Origin: Suillus spraguei
Lineage: Eukaryota > Basidiomycota > Agaricomycetes > Boletales > Suillaceae
Assembly (NCBI GenBank): GCA_016800925.1
Contig: JABCPU010000397.1
Location: 1-59,955 of the forward strand
Length of the DNA stretch: 59,955 nucleotides
Reading direction: 5' to 3'
Shown: positions 21,090-32,311 of the stretch, one piece after another
Layout: the number at the start of each line of letters is the position of its first letter
How positions within the stretch are numbered: the first letter of the stretch is position 1
Made by a program: the position numbers and the translations under genes
Notes under the pieces: generated by a model
What the model saw: only the letters and a program-made list of their open reading frames with translations
Told to the model about the DNA's origin: nothing
Databases searched by the model: none

Positions 21090-23839
21090 CTCAGTCACGT
21101 CCGCATCCGCCGCTCGGTCCGCCCCTTCTAGTTCTGATGCGCCAAGTCAAAGTCCAGTGTGGCGAGTGCCCTGCACTCGTCATACCATTCATCTGTAAGA
21201 CTGGTTCACATATCGGACAGTGGGCTGCCCATGTAAGTAGTTCTTATCCTAACCTTTTAATACTCACTCATTACAATCAATCAGTGTTTTGCGCTTGACC
21301 AGCATGCCAATGGAAAAGCTTGGTGGTACTTCTGGCTGCCTGGGACTGCACCTATTGGCCTTCCCATCCGCCGCCTCAGCCTCCCTCATTTGTTTATTCT
21401 CCCACTGCCTCCCGCTGATTGCCTCTGGTTCATCGCAAATCCCTGCAGGCCCCCTTCTTGCCTCTGGTTCGTCACAAATCCCTGCAGGCCCCCTTCCAAG
21501 TCAGCCTGAGGAGGGCATGTGCACAATTCCTTCGTGCCGCAAAGGAACACCTGTGAGGGGCCCACCCTGTGAGAACTTGATGTGTAAGTACCACTGCATC
21601 GAGAATGGCGGCTGCACGACAGCCATCAAGCACCAAATAGAGTTTGCGAGCAAGCGCCAAAAGGGAAAGATGAGGTTGCCTCCATCATCAGTACTTGCTG
21701 TGCTGCCTGCACCTGTTACTGCAAGTAATGTGGAGGAGGAGCCTGAGTTTGAAGAGGTTGAAGACTTCAGCTTTGATGCTGACCTTGAGCTGGCACGATC
21801 ACGCTCTCTTGAGGACCTGATGCCTGTGCCATCTGTTTCCAGTGCTATGTCCTCCTCCTCTCGCTCGTGACATCATCCTCTCAGCTGCCTGCCATGCAGA
21901 CTATCTCCAAGGATCCCAAATCAGTCACCCAGCCATCAGGCAAAAGCTCAACCAAGGCCAAAGCTCAGTCGAGGCCACAGAGGACCACACATATGAACGA
22001 GACATGGTATGGTACCTACAAGCACAGTGGGCAGCCGACTGAGCAGATGGAGAAAGACCGTCAACGTGCTGCTGACGAGCTGGCCATCAAGCGTACTGTA
22101 GATGTGATGTGGTGGGACAAGGACTGTCAACCTCCTGTCATCTTGTCACTGCAAGGCAGTGATGGGCCTGAATCTGACATTCCAACCTGGCCACACTTCT
22201 CGCTAGCTGACAGCCCTGACCTCTGATCTATGCTTGTGAGAACATCACTACCTTTGAGTATTTCAATATCTCTTCTCGTCTATGGAAGGCAGTGACACGG
22301 CTGGCCTATAAGTTCCATGTTAAAAATGGTGATTGTCTTTTCCTTCGACGTCATGGTGTCCTTGAATGTGCAGGCATCGATGAGATCATCAGTCATCTTG
22401 AGGACCCAGCAGCGAAACCACATCTTTTCCTGAAGATGAAGCAAGAATGCAAGGCCATAAAGTCTTCTCTAGCGCACATCAAGACCCATGGGCCACCATT
22501 ATGAACTCCCTCTGTCATCGCGACTGACACCGATGATGAAGTTACCATCATCTCGCCGCCTTCAAAACCATCCCTGAAGTGCCACCGAAGTATGGCAGAA
22601 AGCGATACCGAAGAGGAGGCCAGGCCTTGCAAGAGGTCATGGTGCTATACTGAAATCATGGCATCCGTGACTTCCGTCCTATATATGACGACTCACCTGT
22701 CAGGACAGCAATCGCAGCTGGATTCCGTCCCAGTTACCCATACCCTTGGTCAGGTGTTCAGTATCTCCACTGCCACCATTGCATCAACTTAGGACACCTC
22801 GCCTCCCATCACCAGCATCCTCAAGCTCATCTCTGCCAGACATACTGAGCGAGCCTCTTGCTGATGAGTCGCAGCCATCACTGACAACAGCAACCTGGCC
22901 CAATGGTCTCTATGTCATAGACATTGTGGCTGGGTTTGAGAGGATGGACTCTGATGAATTGAAGTCCTTGCCAGTCCATGAGAGGTTCAAGATCGTCTAT
23001 GACAGAAAATTCAAGAAATCAACTTATAACGATGCACGTCGGAGATGGAAGGAGGCCTCAGACACCTTCAGGATTCAGCTAACTAAGGCAGGGCACATGT
23101 TACGAACTGGGGTGGCATCACCAGTGACAGTGAAAAGACACAGACAGTCTGCTGGGAAGTTCTACAATGTCCAGAAGAGGACAAGGTGAAAGTACAAGGA
23201 ACGCGTTCTGAGTATGATCAAGGGTTCTGCCTCAAAGACAAGTCTAAGAGGTTCTACGAGAATAGAGACTAAGGCTAAGGAGTGCTTAGACTTAGAGACG
23301 ATTCAAGACGACTTAGGTTGGAGGCCTAAGCAAAGGATATTCCAGGTAAAACCCAGTAAGATTAAAGTGAGGAATCTTCTACAAGTACACTGTGCTTATA
23401 TAGGTATATATGTGCGCACAGACCAAGTAACCATGAGAATATAACTATGTATGTATCCTAATAAGGAAGGCATGTATCGTACAAGCGTGTTGAGATGCAT
23501 GAGTCAAAGATGAAGACATGAGTTTAGCATATGCATATGCTAAACCGGTTAAGTCCGAGAACGGAGTCATGGGGAGTCATGACATCACATGGTATGACGT
23601 ACTAGTTGAGTCATGTGATATCTGATGGAAGTGGAAGTGTCCGAGTGATAAGCTCCGTATCACATGATATACGAGAATAGAAAGGGAAATGAATAGGGGC
23701 ACGTACAACTGTAACAGCGCACACCTTTTGGCCTTTGGGATGTGTTGCGCAAGGCCATCCCCCTCAGGAAGAAGACAGCGGACTCTCAGTCATGCAATGA
23801 CGAAGAATCTGATGCTGACATTGACCTCACGCTGTAAGA
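21090..23839 (+). pseudogene. Cys-rich (GRF-like plus second zinc cluster) repeat-family gene, split by a solo LTR
   Basis: Exon 1 gives VQCGECPALVIPFICKTG and ends at 21232. A 52-bp intron (21233-21284) leads to CFALDQHANGKAWWYFWLPG, a C-x2-C...C...C arrangement like a GRF-type zinc finger. After a frame change a second cluster follows: CTIPSCRKGTPVRGPPC, then MCKYHCIENGGC, preceded by a tandem 13-residue repeat (ASGSSQIPAGPLL). Further blocks in shifted frames are WYGTYKHSGQPTEQME, FEYFNISSRLWKAVTRLA and WPNGLYVIDIVAGFERMD. The C-terminal STYNDARRRWKEASDTFR is cut at 23097 by LTR copy B. Removing LTR and target duplication restores KAGHTPFGLWDVLRKAIPLR and an acidic end at 23839. At least three frame changes make it non-functional. 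From memory a high-copy agaricomycete family; a nucleic-acid-binding role is only a guess. Confidence 0.6.
23098..23716 (-). mobile_element. Solo LTR, Gypsy family G2-like (copy B), inside an exon
   Basis: A 619-bp LTR beginning TGTTACGAACTG and ending CTGTAACA, close to copy A (9223-9861). Target duplication GCACA (23093-23097) and GCGCA (23717-23721) differ by one CpG-type transition. The strand follows the coding strand of the related full element at 47688-57593. Confidence 0.9.
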
Positions 23840-24186
23840 TGGACACTCCCTCGTTCATTTACTACATAACTGTCTTTTGCATTTGTTACCCATCTTGCAT
23901 TTGTATGTTATCCATCCATCTTGTATTCCCTTGAGCATGTTCACACATATTGTACCTGTCCCTCCAACTACTACCCTTCGAAATGTATATGCCCAGTGCT
24001 GTGCTGATAATATGTGTGTGAGACTGGCTCCAGATCACTTGGCTTCCACTTATTGATGTGGAAGATTTGCATGGCATTCTGAATAATACAATGAAGGTTG
24101 ACAGGTAGATAATGAGGATTAAGGCTGTCTGCCTGATGGCTTCAATAATGTAGGCTGGCTCCATCATATGATGAAGGTTGACAGGT
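23840..24186. other. No gene seen
   Basis: Sequence between the end of the Cys-rich gene and the G1 LTR. A 14-bp motif ATGAAGGTTGACAG occurs twice (about 24090 and 24172), the second directly before the LTR. Confidence 0.4.
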
Positions 24187-24955
24187 TGTCATATACCATA
24201 CTTCTAATTTCAGATCCGATCATATCCGTCCAGATCCGACCGTTTCCATATCCGTCCGGTCCACAGATCCTGTCTGGACCACCCATCCGAATGTACTCAC
24301 TTCTCGCACCTTAACTCCCTTGTGTACATCTGCGTCTATCTCCTTTCGTCATTTCTCCTACTACCGGTACTCCGGCTGTTTATATTTCCGTCCTGTGTTA
24401 CTGATCCGTTTCCTGTGTTCATGTCCGATTCATGCTTACTGATCCGCTGTGCATTAACTAATAGACTTCCGTTACACTTCGTACATAGCCCTCGGTCCCG
24501 GACTTGCTGATTATCCGTCTTAGATACTTACAGTATATAAACCACTTGTAGATCTCCGTAGAACCTTAGTTCGAATATCATCTTAGATTCTACTCATTCT
24601 GCCTCTTCCGGACTTAAGCCACTTTCCGCTTTAAGTCACCTTCCGAGACTTAGGATTGATTCCTATAGTCTATATCTCCGACTCTATCTTCGGATAGTCC
24701 ATCTCCGTTAGTTTCTAGTTAGGAACTCGTTCCGAAACTAGCCTTAACCTCTGTCCTCTCCTTACGTTCCGAATAAACTTCGGATGTATCATATCCGACA
24801 CCTTCGGACACCCGGATCCATCACGCAACTCCTTCCGGGTCTTCGGATGAATAACTCCTCCCTGAAATAAGGGGCATTACTTGAGAAAGGGGCACAGTGT
24901 ACGAACTGAGGCCAAAGCCCTTTGGATCTCTCTACCCTTGAGTACAGTCTTAACA
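24187..24955 (+). mobile_element. 5' LTR of a Gypsy G1 element
   Basis: A 769-bp LTR (TGTCATATACC ... TTAACA), same family as the solo LTRs. It is followed directly by internal sequence and gag, so this is a true 5' LTR. No matching same-strand 3' LTR is found downstream; the element is truncated at about 26068. Confidence 0.88.
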
Positions 24956-25005
24956 GTATATTCGAACTCAAACCTTTCCGAGTAACTTTTAAACCATCCC
25001 ATATC

Positions 25006-26142
25006 ATGCCTCCCCGTAAAACTCAAAACACTCTCCGAGGAGCCGGACTTGGTCCGATCCAACGAGATCCCACACCCATCGTCCAAACATTCACCAGTTT
25101 CTCTCAACGACGCGCAAGCATGAGCGACATAGGCCAAAGTGTTTCCGCTTGTCAAGTCAGACCGGATCCGATAACACCAACTCGGAAACCGGATAACCCA
25201 GACTCCAACTCGCGCCCAACCATTCGCTTTGATGATGAGCTGCGCAGTAACCCACCAGATGATGAAGTTGATGATCCGGACAACGAGGACCTGGATGACG
25301 AAGAAGATAAAATCCACCTGAGCCCTCAGGACCGGGTCCTAGCCCAACTATCCATAGCCATCAACCACCTCGCTCGCAGTAGCCGTCGCACCCCCACCTC
25401 GGATGATAGCAAAGTCAAAATCCGTGAGCCAGATACCTTCGATGGGTCCGAACCTCGCAAACTCCAGGCATTCTTCGTCCAATGTGAGCTCAACTTCCAG
25501 AGCAAACCTAGCGCTTTCCGTTCCGGACGCGCTAAAGTCAATTTCGCCCAATCCTACCTTAAGGGTATGGCTCTCGAGTGGTTTGAACCGGAACTCCTTT
25601 CGGACGGATATAGCAACCGTCCGGACTGGATGGATGACTACTCCGAGTTCATGCTCGAGCTCCAAACCAATTTCGGACCCCACGATCCCTCGGGAGACGC
25701 AGAGATGCAGTTAGAACAACTCCACATGCGCGACAGACAACAGATCAACAAGTACGTTGTAGAATTCCAGCGACTTGCCTCCCAAGTACGCGAATGGGGA
25801 GACGGAGCCCTACGACGCCAATTCTACAATGGACTTCCGGCCCAAATCAAAGATGAGATTAGTCGCATGGGTAAGCCCACTACCCTCTCGGAGTTCAAGA
25901 CTCTCACCCAGACCATCGACGCCCGTTACTGGGAATGGAGGGGCGAAGTCACCCGAGAAAGTAGAACCACCTCTTCCAATCCTCCCAGGCAGTCAACATC
26001 CGACCGGACGAACTCCAACTCATCCGGATCCGATACACCCAAATTCAATAAACCCACATCCTCCACAACTGTTACGACCATGCAAAACCGGAGATTAGTA
26101 AGAAGTCCTGGTCTTACATGGGGTTGTACCGGAGGGTTGTAA
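25006..26142 (+). CDS. Gypsy G1 Gag (retrotransposon gag domain), 3'-truncated
   Basis: The ATG at 25006 (MPPRKTQNTLRGAGLG) is the first inside the internal region; the frame also stays open upstream into the LTR without an ATG. After a disordered acidic N-terminus comes the Ty3/Gypsy capsid fold: IREPDTFDGSEPRKLQAFFV, FAQSYLKGMALEWFEPELL, LELQTNFGPHDPSGDAEMQL, FQRLASQVREWGDGALRRQF and YNGLPAQIKDEISRMG. The capsid assembles the retrotransposon particle. Genuine gag ends near residue 354 (about 26068). The last 25 codons are read from an unrelated reverse-oriented LTR-like block. The zinc knuckle, protease and pol that should follow are missing. Confidence 0.85.
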   Translation: MPPRKTQNTLRGAGLGPIQRDPTPIVQTFTSFSQRRASMSDIGQSVSACQVRPDPITPTRKPDNPDSNSRPTIRFDDELRSNPPDDEVDDPDNEDLDDEEDKIHLSPQDRVLAQLSIAINHLARSSRRTPTSDDSKVKIREPDTFDGSEPRKLQAFFVQCELNFQSKPSAFRSGRAKVNFAQSYLKGMALEWFEPELLSDGYSNRPDWMDDYSEFMLELQTNFGPHDPSGDAEMQLEQLHMRDRQQINKYVVEFQRLASQVREWGDGALRRQFYNGLPAQIKDEISRMGKPTTLSEFKTLTQTIDARYWEWRGEVTRESRTTSSNPPRQSTSDRTNSNSSGSDTPKFNKPTSSTTVTTMQNRRLVRSPGLTWGCTGGL

Positions 26143-27708
26143 AGTCAAAGGGGCTTGGCCTCAGCTCGTACGCTGTGCCCCTTACCCGAGTATGTGCCCT
26201 TAATTTCGGATGAAGTCCAAGGGAGAGTTCTGGTGAAGTCTGGATGGAGGGTCCGGACGAACTCTAAGGCAGGATAGCTCGACAGAGCTCCGATGGACTT
26301 CCGGATGAGCGCGGGAATGCGCCGGAACTATTTCCGGAAGGTAGGGAGTAATGGTAACACTACTGGAACAAGCTCCAAGTAGAACGGATGAAGGATGGAC
26401 CACTGGACAAAGTCCAGGGCAGGATAGGAGCAGAGCTCCGGAGGGAAAGATGATCCATAGATGTCAGAGGATAGGATAGGATGGATCCAAAGGACTAGGG
26501 GTCCGAAGGTCCGGAGCTCGGAGGAGCGGATGATCGGAGGAGTGGAGGAGCGGATGATCGGATGATCGGAGGAGCGGAGGAGCGGAGGAGCGGAGGAGCG
26601 GAGGAGCGGAGGAGCGGAGGAGCGGAGGAGCGGAGGAGCGGAGGAGCGGAGGAGCGGAGGAGCGGAGGAGCGGAGGAGCGGAGGAGCGGAGGAGCGGAGG
26701 AGCGGAGGAGCGGAGGAGCGGAGGAGCGGAGGAGCGGAGGAGCGGAGGAGCGGAGGAGCGGAGGAGCGGAGGAGCGGAGGAGCGGAGGAGCGGAGGAGCG
26801 GAGGAGCGGAGGAGCGGAGGAGCGGAGGAGCGGAGGAGCGGAGGAGCGGAGGAGCGGAGGAGCGGAGGAGCGGAGGAGCGGAGGAGCGGATGATCGGATG
26901 AGCGGAGGAGCAGAGGAGCAGATGATCGGATGATCGGAGGAGCGGAGGAGCGGAGGAGCAGATGATCGGATGATCAGATGAGCGGATGAGCATAGCTCTG
27001 CGGATCTTAGAGGGAGTGTTGGCTACTAGAGAGGAGTAGGTCCGGATATGGTGTAGAGATAGTATAGACTACTCCGGACAAGGTCCAGAATAGAAACAGA
27101 CAGTATAAGACTACCAAAGGTAGAGTCGGAGGTGAAACAGGTGATAGACAGAGATGGACGAAGTCCGAAAAGATTATAGGACATAGGATCAAAGCTCCGG
27201 CCTAGGGAGTGATCCCATAGGCCTGAGTTGGAAGCTTACAAGGGCCGGAGCCCAAGTGCAAGAACGGAGACGGAGTTATATAGACATGATAACAGGATAC
27301 AGAGTAATCAAAGGAATATACAGAAGTAGGAACAATGAATCAGACTAAGGTCTGCAGGAGTTGTACTACAAGTTTATATACTGTAGGAACATGCCGGAGG
27401 GTAAGTACGGATAGTCCGAGGCTATGTCGGAAACACATTAGTAAGTACAGCGGGACATAAGGCTATGAACTCGGAGATGAAGCTTGTACGAAATACTTAT
27501 CAAGACGGAGGCAGAGATCATCGAGAACCGGAAGCACAGAGATACCCAGAAGCCAGAGACACAGGTATATTCTAAAAGGGGTAATGCGCAGGTGCACGGG
27601 AATAGTTCGGATATGAACTCGGATCGGATATGGACACGGATCGGATATGGACACGGATCGGATATGGACACGGATGGATATGGATTGGAGTGGATGGGTG
27701 GATCGGAT
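26069..27708 (-). mobile_element. Reverse-oriented LTR-like block with expanded minisatellite
   Basis: Begins TGTTACGACC and carries GGGGCTTGGCCTCAGCTCGT followed by CTGTGCCCCTTACCC. This is recognisably the reverse complement of the G1 LTR's right end, but diverged. Later parts match its middle (GTTTATATACTGTA near 27370) and left end (tandem ATCGGATATGGACACGG near 27625-27670). It is about twice the length of a G1 LTR because of the 8-bp array at 26566-26888. The end expected to read ...TGACA is missing; the sequence passes straight into Copia gag at about 27709. So both this block and the Copia element are truncated at that junction. Confidence 0.6.
26566..26888. repeat. (CGGAGGAG)n tandem array, about 40 units
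   Basis: An almost pure array of the 8-bp unit CGGAGGAG, with CGGATGAT and CAGATGAT variants on both sides (26520-26565, 26889-26990). Because 3 x 8 = 24, every frame translates into an 8-residue repeat on both strands, creating long spurious open frames. The plus strand is guanine-rich with regularly spaced GG pairs. Confidence 0.97.
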
Positions 27709-28378
27709 TACTCCTACTGATGCCGAGAAGGCAGCTATGTGAGCCTGGCTTATCAACGACTCTAAGGCTAAGACAATCATCCTCTGTAAACTCGCACCGA
27801 GCATTCATCTTCTCATTCCTCGCAACACTTCTGTCACAGTGCGTGAAGCCTGGAAAATTCTTAAGGACCACTTCCATCATAACGATGTCAGTTCTCAATT
27901 TGTCATTCGAAGACGCATTCAGGCACTTCGCATGAAAGATGCGCAGGATGCAAACAACTACGTCGGTCAACACACCAGTTGTCATGATCGTCTTATCGGC
28001 ATGGGTGCTTCCTATTCTGATGAGGAAGCGGTATTCAATATCCTTACTGGGCTGCCTTTGTCTTCGGCATGGCAACTGTTCTGCACGCAACTCGAGCAAC
28101 GCATGCATGACAGCTTCTCTGCTACTGTCGTCAGTTCTGCACTCACTGGCAGCAGGAACCCCATTACTGCTTCATTCCAAACAAGTGTACTCACGTTCGA
28201 AAGCTGCACAGCACGCATCACTGCAGAAGCCTCACGCATGGTCAACATCCATCCCACAAATGCATCTGGTCCTGGATCCGAGTACGCCAATTCTGCATCA
28301 ACTACATCTGCCTCCAATGTCAACTCTATCACAGGGCTGAGGAAGCACAGAACAACCCCCAGGGAGTCTTTTGCTTGA
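27709..28378 (+). pseudogene. Copia Gag, 5'-truncated, with stop and frameshift
   Basis: Coding begins abruptly as PTDAEKAAM, hits a TGA (27740-27742) where the family has Trp (AWLINDSKAKTIILCKL follows), then runs open: VREAWKILKDHFHHND, MKDAQDANNYVGQHTSCHDR, LTGLPLSSAWQLFCTQLE. This is the UBN2-type gag of Ty1/Copia elements. Near 28315 the frame shifts by one base before the zinc knuckle, which is read in the pol frame (CLTTGCGHRDHDKEHC, about 28369-28416). The start codon, leader and 5' LTR are gone. Confidence 0.8.
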
Positions 28379-31300
28379 CGACTGGGTGTGGACACAGAGA
28401 TCATGACAAGGAGCATTGCTATCGTGAGGGTGGAGGTATGGCAGGACAGGCACCCTGGCAGAAGAAGAACGAGAAGAAGAAGGAAACTACAGCGGTTGCG
28501 ACGAGCACACCTCCCACTCCTTCTATGACATCGTCAGTCTCACCTCCTCCCATTGCTGCATATGCCACACATATGCGTGACCTATCCTGCGCGAGCATTG
28601 AAGAGTTGCTCGATGAGGTCCCTGATGACGACGTCTCTGCAACCGCTCGTGTGCTATCCACCATTCTTGACTCTGGCACCACCAGCACTCTCATCAGCGA
28701 TCAAGCCATGTGCTGGACTTACTCCACCCAGGATCCCGTCATTGTCAAGACAGCGAATCATGGGTCTCTTCACACATCTGGTTGCGGTGACTGTGTTGCA
28801 TGGCTAAAGATAGGTGGTACTCGTCATCGAGTACGGTTCACTAACTGTCTTCATGCACCTGGGGCGATATTGAATCTTCTCTCAGTGGGGTGGATGCTAG
28901 CTTAGGGATGGGACTGTAACTTCCGGGGTGACCCTGCTCGCTGTGACCTTGTGTACAAAGGAACGGCCCTCGGCACTGTTCCAATGTCAGGTCGACTCTT
29001 CTATGTAGACCTTGAGTTCATTCCCCCTCCCCAGTCAACCTCTCTGCTATCTGAACCGTCTGAACTCTCTGCATTTGCGCGCGTTCCACTAACCTATGAT
29101 CTCTGGCACGCTCGCATGGGTCACACAGGTGGACAGTCGGTCCGTCGCCTCCCTCACATTGCTGAAGGTTTCTCCCTTGACTCTGATGCAGCCATGACAT
29201 GCTGCGAGTCGTGCATCATTGGCAAACATCCCAGGCAGCCGCATCCATCTTCACAATCGCCTCCAGCCTCTCGTTTCCTTGAGCTAATTCACTCAGACAT
29301 CTGCGGCCCCATCCCCGTTGTCACTCCGCATCACAAACACTATTTCATCATATTCCTCAACGACCACACCAGGCTTCTGGCACTTCAACTTCTCGTCACC
29401 AAGGACCAGGCTCTGGACGCATGGCGGAGTGTTCGTGCAAAGTGGGAAACACGTTCTGGTTTGCGGGTGGTCGCATTCCACTCAGACAATGGTGGTGAAT
29501 TTCTCAACGAGGCATTTACAGTGGAACTCAAGGCAGTTGGGATTGAGCGTCAACTCTCCGCACCTTATGCTCACCAGCAGAACAGAAAGGCTGAGCGTGT
29601 GCTCCGCACAATTGAAGGGCGAATGTATGTGATGCTGAATCATGCATGGCTTCCAAGGAATCTTTGGGGAGAGGCAGCGCTAACAGCAGCATATCTATTT
29701 AATTGCACCAAGTCTCGTGCACTACCTGCTGGTAAAACACCATACAAAATGCTACACAAAGTAAAGCCTGACCTTTCGCATATTCGCGTCTTTGGTGCGC
29801 GATGCTTTGCTCGTATCCCCACTGAACTCCAGCAGAAACTGGGTCCTAAATCCCGCGAGGCCATCTTCATGGGCTATGCACCAGATGGGCATGCCTGGCG
29901 TTGTTGTGACAAGGCGACCAGGAGCTTCTTCAACTCACACGATGTCATCTTTGATGAGACGTTCACCGGTCGCCCATTTCCAACTGCCAGTGAGGAATCA
30001 GATGATGAAGACACAGCAGTGGTTCCTGCTGTGCCTCCTGCACCTTCCACCACTCCAACACAATCCTCAACCTCTCCAACTCCTCCATTGCCCATTGAGG
30101 CACGTCATTCGGAGCGTGTTCGCTTACCAACTGCATGTGGGCAGATATTCCAGGAGCAGCTGGCGTCAGACCGAGAGAGATTGGCACGCCAACGTGAGGT
30201 GCATCAAGCACGCATTCAGGGGGTGCCTCTCGAGGGGGTGAATGCTGAGCGTGACGCTGACGTGGCCACTGACCCTGATGCCATTGTCCCCGACGAAGAT
30301 GAAGTTGGCTATCCCTGTGTGCTTGCCAGCCTTATTGCCACTGAATTCGTGTGTGTTACCATCCGCAGTGACACTCGAAGGAATCCACTCACTCCAGACT
30401 ACAACATGAGGATCCCGCCCTCCACCTTCAATGAAGCCATGCAACGTTCGGACTGCAACGACTGGCTCAACGCCATGCGCAAGGAGATTAACCCCATGTC
30501 AGAGATGAATGTTTATGAGTTGGTGGAGCTTCCAGCGGGACGAAAGGCGATTGGGTGTAGATGGGTTCTGGAGTTTAAGGAGGACGGAAAGGGTGGGCCT
30601 GTGCACAAGGCACATCTCATTGCACAAGGATTTTCGCAGGTGCCTGGCATCGACTTCGGCAAAACGTTTGCACCAGTCGCACCACCATCTTCCATTCGTC
30701 TCCTTTCTGCACATGCAGCAGCTCATGACTGGGAAATCGACAGCTTCAATGCGAAGCGTGCCTTCCTGTGGGAGAAGCTGTGTGAAGACGTTTACATGCG
30801 CCAGCCGCCCGGCTTTGAGAATGGGGCAAGTCTGGTGTGCCACCTTCTCTCTTCGCTCTACAGGCTGAAACAAGCTGCATACGATTGGTATGAGCTTTTA
30901 CAGGCAGTGCTCATCCGTTTGGGGTTCCTCCGATGCAATGCTGACTATGCCGTCTTTGTGTATGACCACGTCAACGACGAGGGGGTGCACGTCATATGCA
31001 TTATTGCATGGCACGTTGATGATGGCCTTGCAGGCTGCAACAACCGCAAATTCCTTGATTGGATCAAGGGTTGCATTGCTGAGCATTTTGGAATTGCTGA
31101 CTTGGGTCCTGTTGTCAAGCACTTAGGTGTTCAGTACATCCGTTCGTGTGCTACTCAAGAGCTATGGATGCACCAGCAGGAATATATCACTTACCTTCTT
31201 GAAGAACATGGCCTTCATCAGTGTAACCCCGTCTCACATCCTATGGACCCTGCATTCCCTTTTGGACGCGACAGCGACGTTCATCCTCACATCGACAATC

Positions 31301-31977
31301 TCCTGTCAGAATATCGCAAACTCATTGGGGAATTACTCTACCTCGTGATGTACACCCACCCAGACATCGCCCATGCCATTATGAAGCTGTCACAACACAA
31401 TTCCTCCCCTGAACTTCGTCACTATGCAGCCGCAAAGCAAGTCCTTTGCTATCTCTCTGGCACACTGTCCTATCGCGTACACTACGGCGGAAATAACGCA
31501 GACACCACCATTCACGGGTTTAGCGACGCAGACTGGGCCACATGCCCTGATGATCGCATCTCCATCACCGGCTACGTCTGGTATTACCATGGTGGCCCCA
31601 TCTTGCATGCTGCAAAGAAGCAGTCAATGCAGGCATTGTCGTCTGTGGAGTCAGAGTACATGGCGTTAACAGTGGCCATCCAGGATGGTCTCTGGATCAA
31701 GTCATTCTGTGAATGCGTAAAGATCACCTTCACGCTGCCTCTCAAGCTTTACGCGGACAATACAGGCGCTATAGCACTATCCACTGAGGCAGCCAACCAC
31801 ATCCACACTAAACACATCGACTTACGCTACCATTTCATCCGCAAACACATTAAAGCCGGCACCTTCCTACCCGTCTGGGTTTCCACCCAGCGCAATAGTG
31901 CCGACATCTTCACCAAGGTTCTTCCACGTCCTACATTCATTGTGCATCGTGCTGGCCTGGCACTCGTGGTGGGTTGA
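28375..31977 (+). pseudogene. Copia Pol polyprotein (protease, integrase, RT, RNase H), inactivated
   Basis: Protease ILDSGTTSTLISD is followed after 60 residues by an in-frame TAG at 28903-28905. The same frame then runs open for 1008 codons (28951-31977). GAG-pre-integrase: LWHARMGHTGG and CCESCIIGKHPRQPH. Integrase: D in HSDICGP, D in FHSDNGGEF, E in NRKAERVLRTI. RT: KAHLIAQGFSQVPGIDF, the active-site box WHVDDGL (31012-31023) in place of the usual YVDDM, and SFNAKRAFL at about 30742-30770 where the family has an Asp (LDVKTAFL), so the first catalytic Asp is Asn. RNase H: GFSDADWATCPDD, SSVESEYMAL, ADNTGAIALS, KHIDLRYHFIR. With a premature stop and a lost catalytic residue it cannot be autonomous. 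Confidence 0.93.
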
Positions 31978-31984
31978 GGGGGTG

Positions 31985-32311
31985 TGTTGGAGTATGGGTT
32001 TCCGTTCTCATATTGATTAACATTACATTAGGGTATTAGACAACCTCGCCATCTCATACCACATGCGACGCACTTGGCGCCGCATGGTAGCATCCTTCTC
32101 CGTTCTTTCTTGCTCTGTCTCTTGCACAGTACAAATATCTTGTTGTCTCGCTGTTAGTGTCCCTCAGTTGTTGTCCCCAACACTGAGGTACGCGTCTCAC
32201 TTATCTTGCTAGTTTCACACTTACTTAGATCTATCTCAGCGTGTTCTTCCAACAGGTATATAGATCGTCAATATAGTTGTTGTCCCCAACACTGAGCATG
32301 TTCTTCCAACA
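31985..32311 (+). mobile_element. Copia 3' LTR, with a duplicated right end
   Basis: Follows a purine tract (TTGAGGGGGTG) after the pol stop. It begins TGTTGGAGTATGG, and TTCCAACA at 32247-32254 mirrors the TGTTGGA start. The end motif occurs again at 32304-32311. TTGTTGTCCCCAACACTGAG is also repeated (about 32170 and 32276), so the right end has been duplicated with an internal deletion. The 5' LTR is absent, so the target duplication cannot be tested. Confidence 0.75.

Noticed and set aside
24322..24510. Repeated small hydrophobic frames in the LTRs (also near 212, 45092 and 50038)
   Set aside because: The same LTR segment read in each copy; no sign that it is a gene.
24922..25005. Upstream extension of the G1 gag into the LTR
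   Set aside because: No ATG upstream of 25006 in that frame, and most of the extension is LTR sequence.
26069..26142. Last 25 codons of the G1 gag frame
   Set aside because: They are read through the reverse LTR-like block, not gag.
26328..26993. Long open frames on both strands (up to 221 codons) across the 8-bp array
   Set aside because: They are products of an 8-bp tandem repeat that lacks stops in any frame; composition is a pure 8-residue repeat with no domain.
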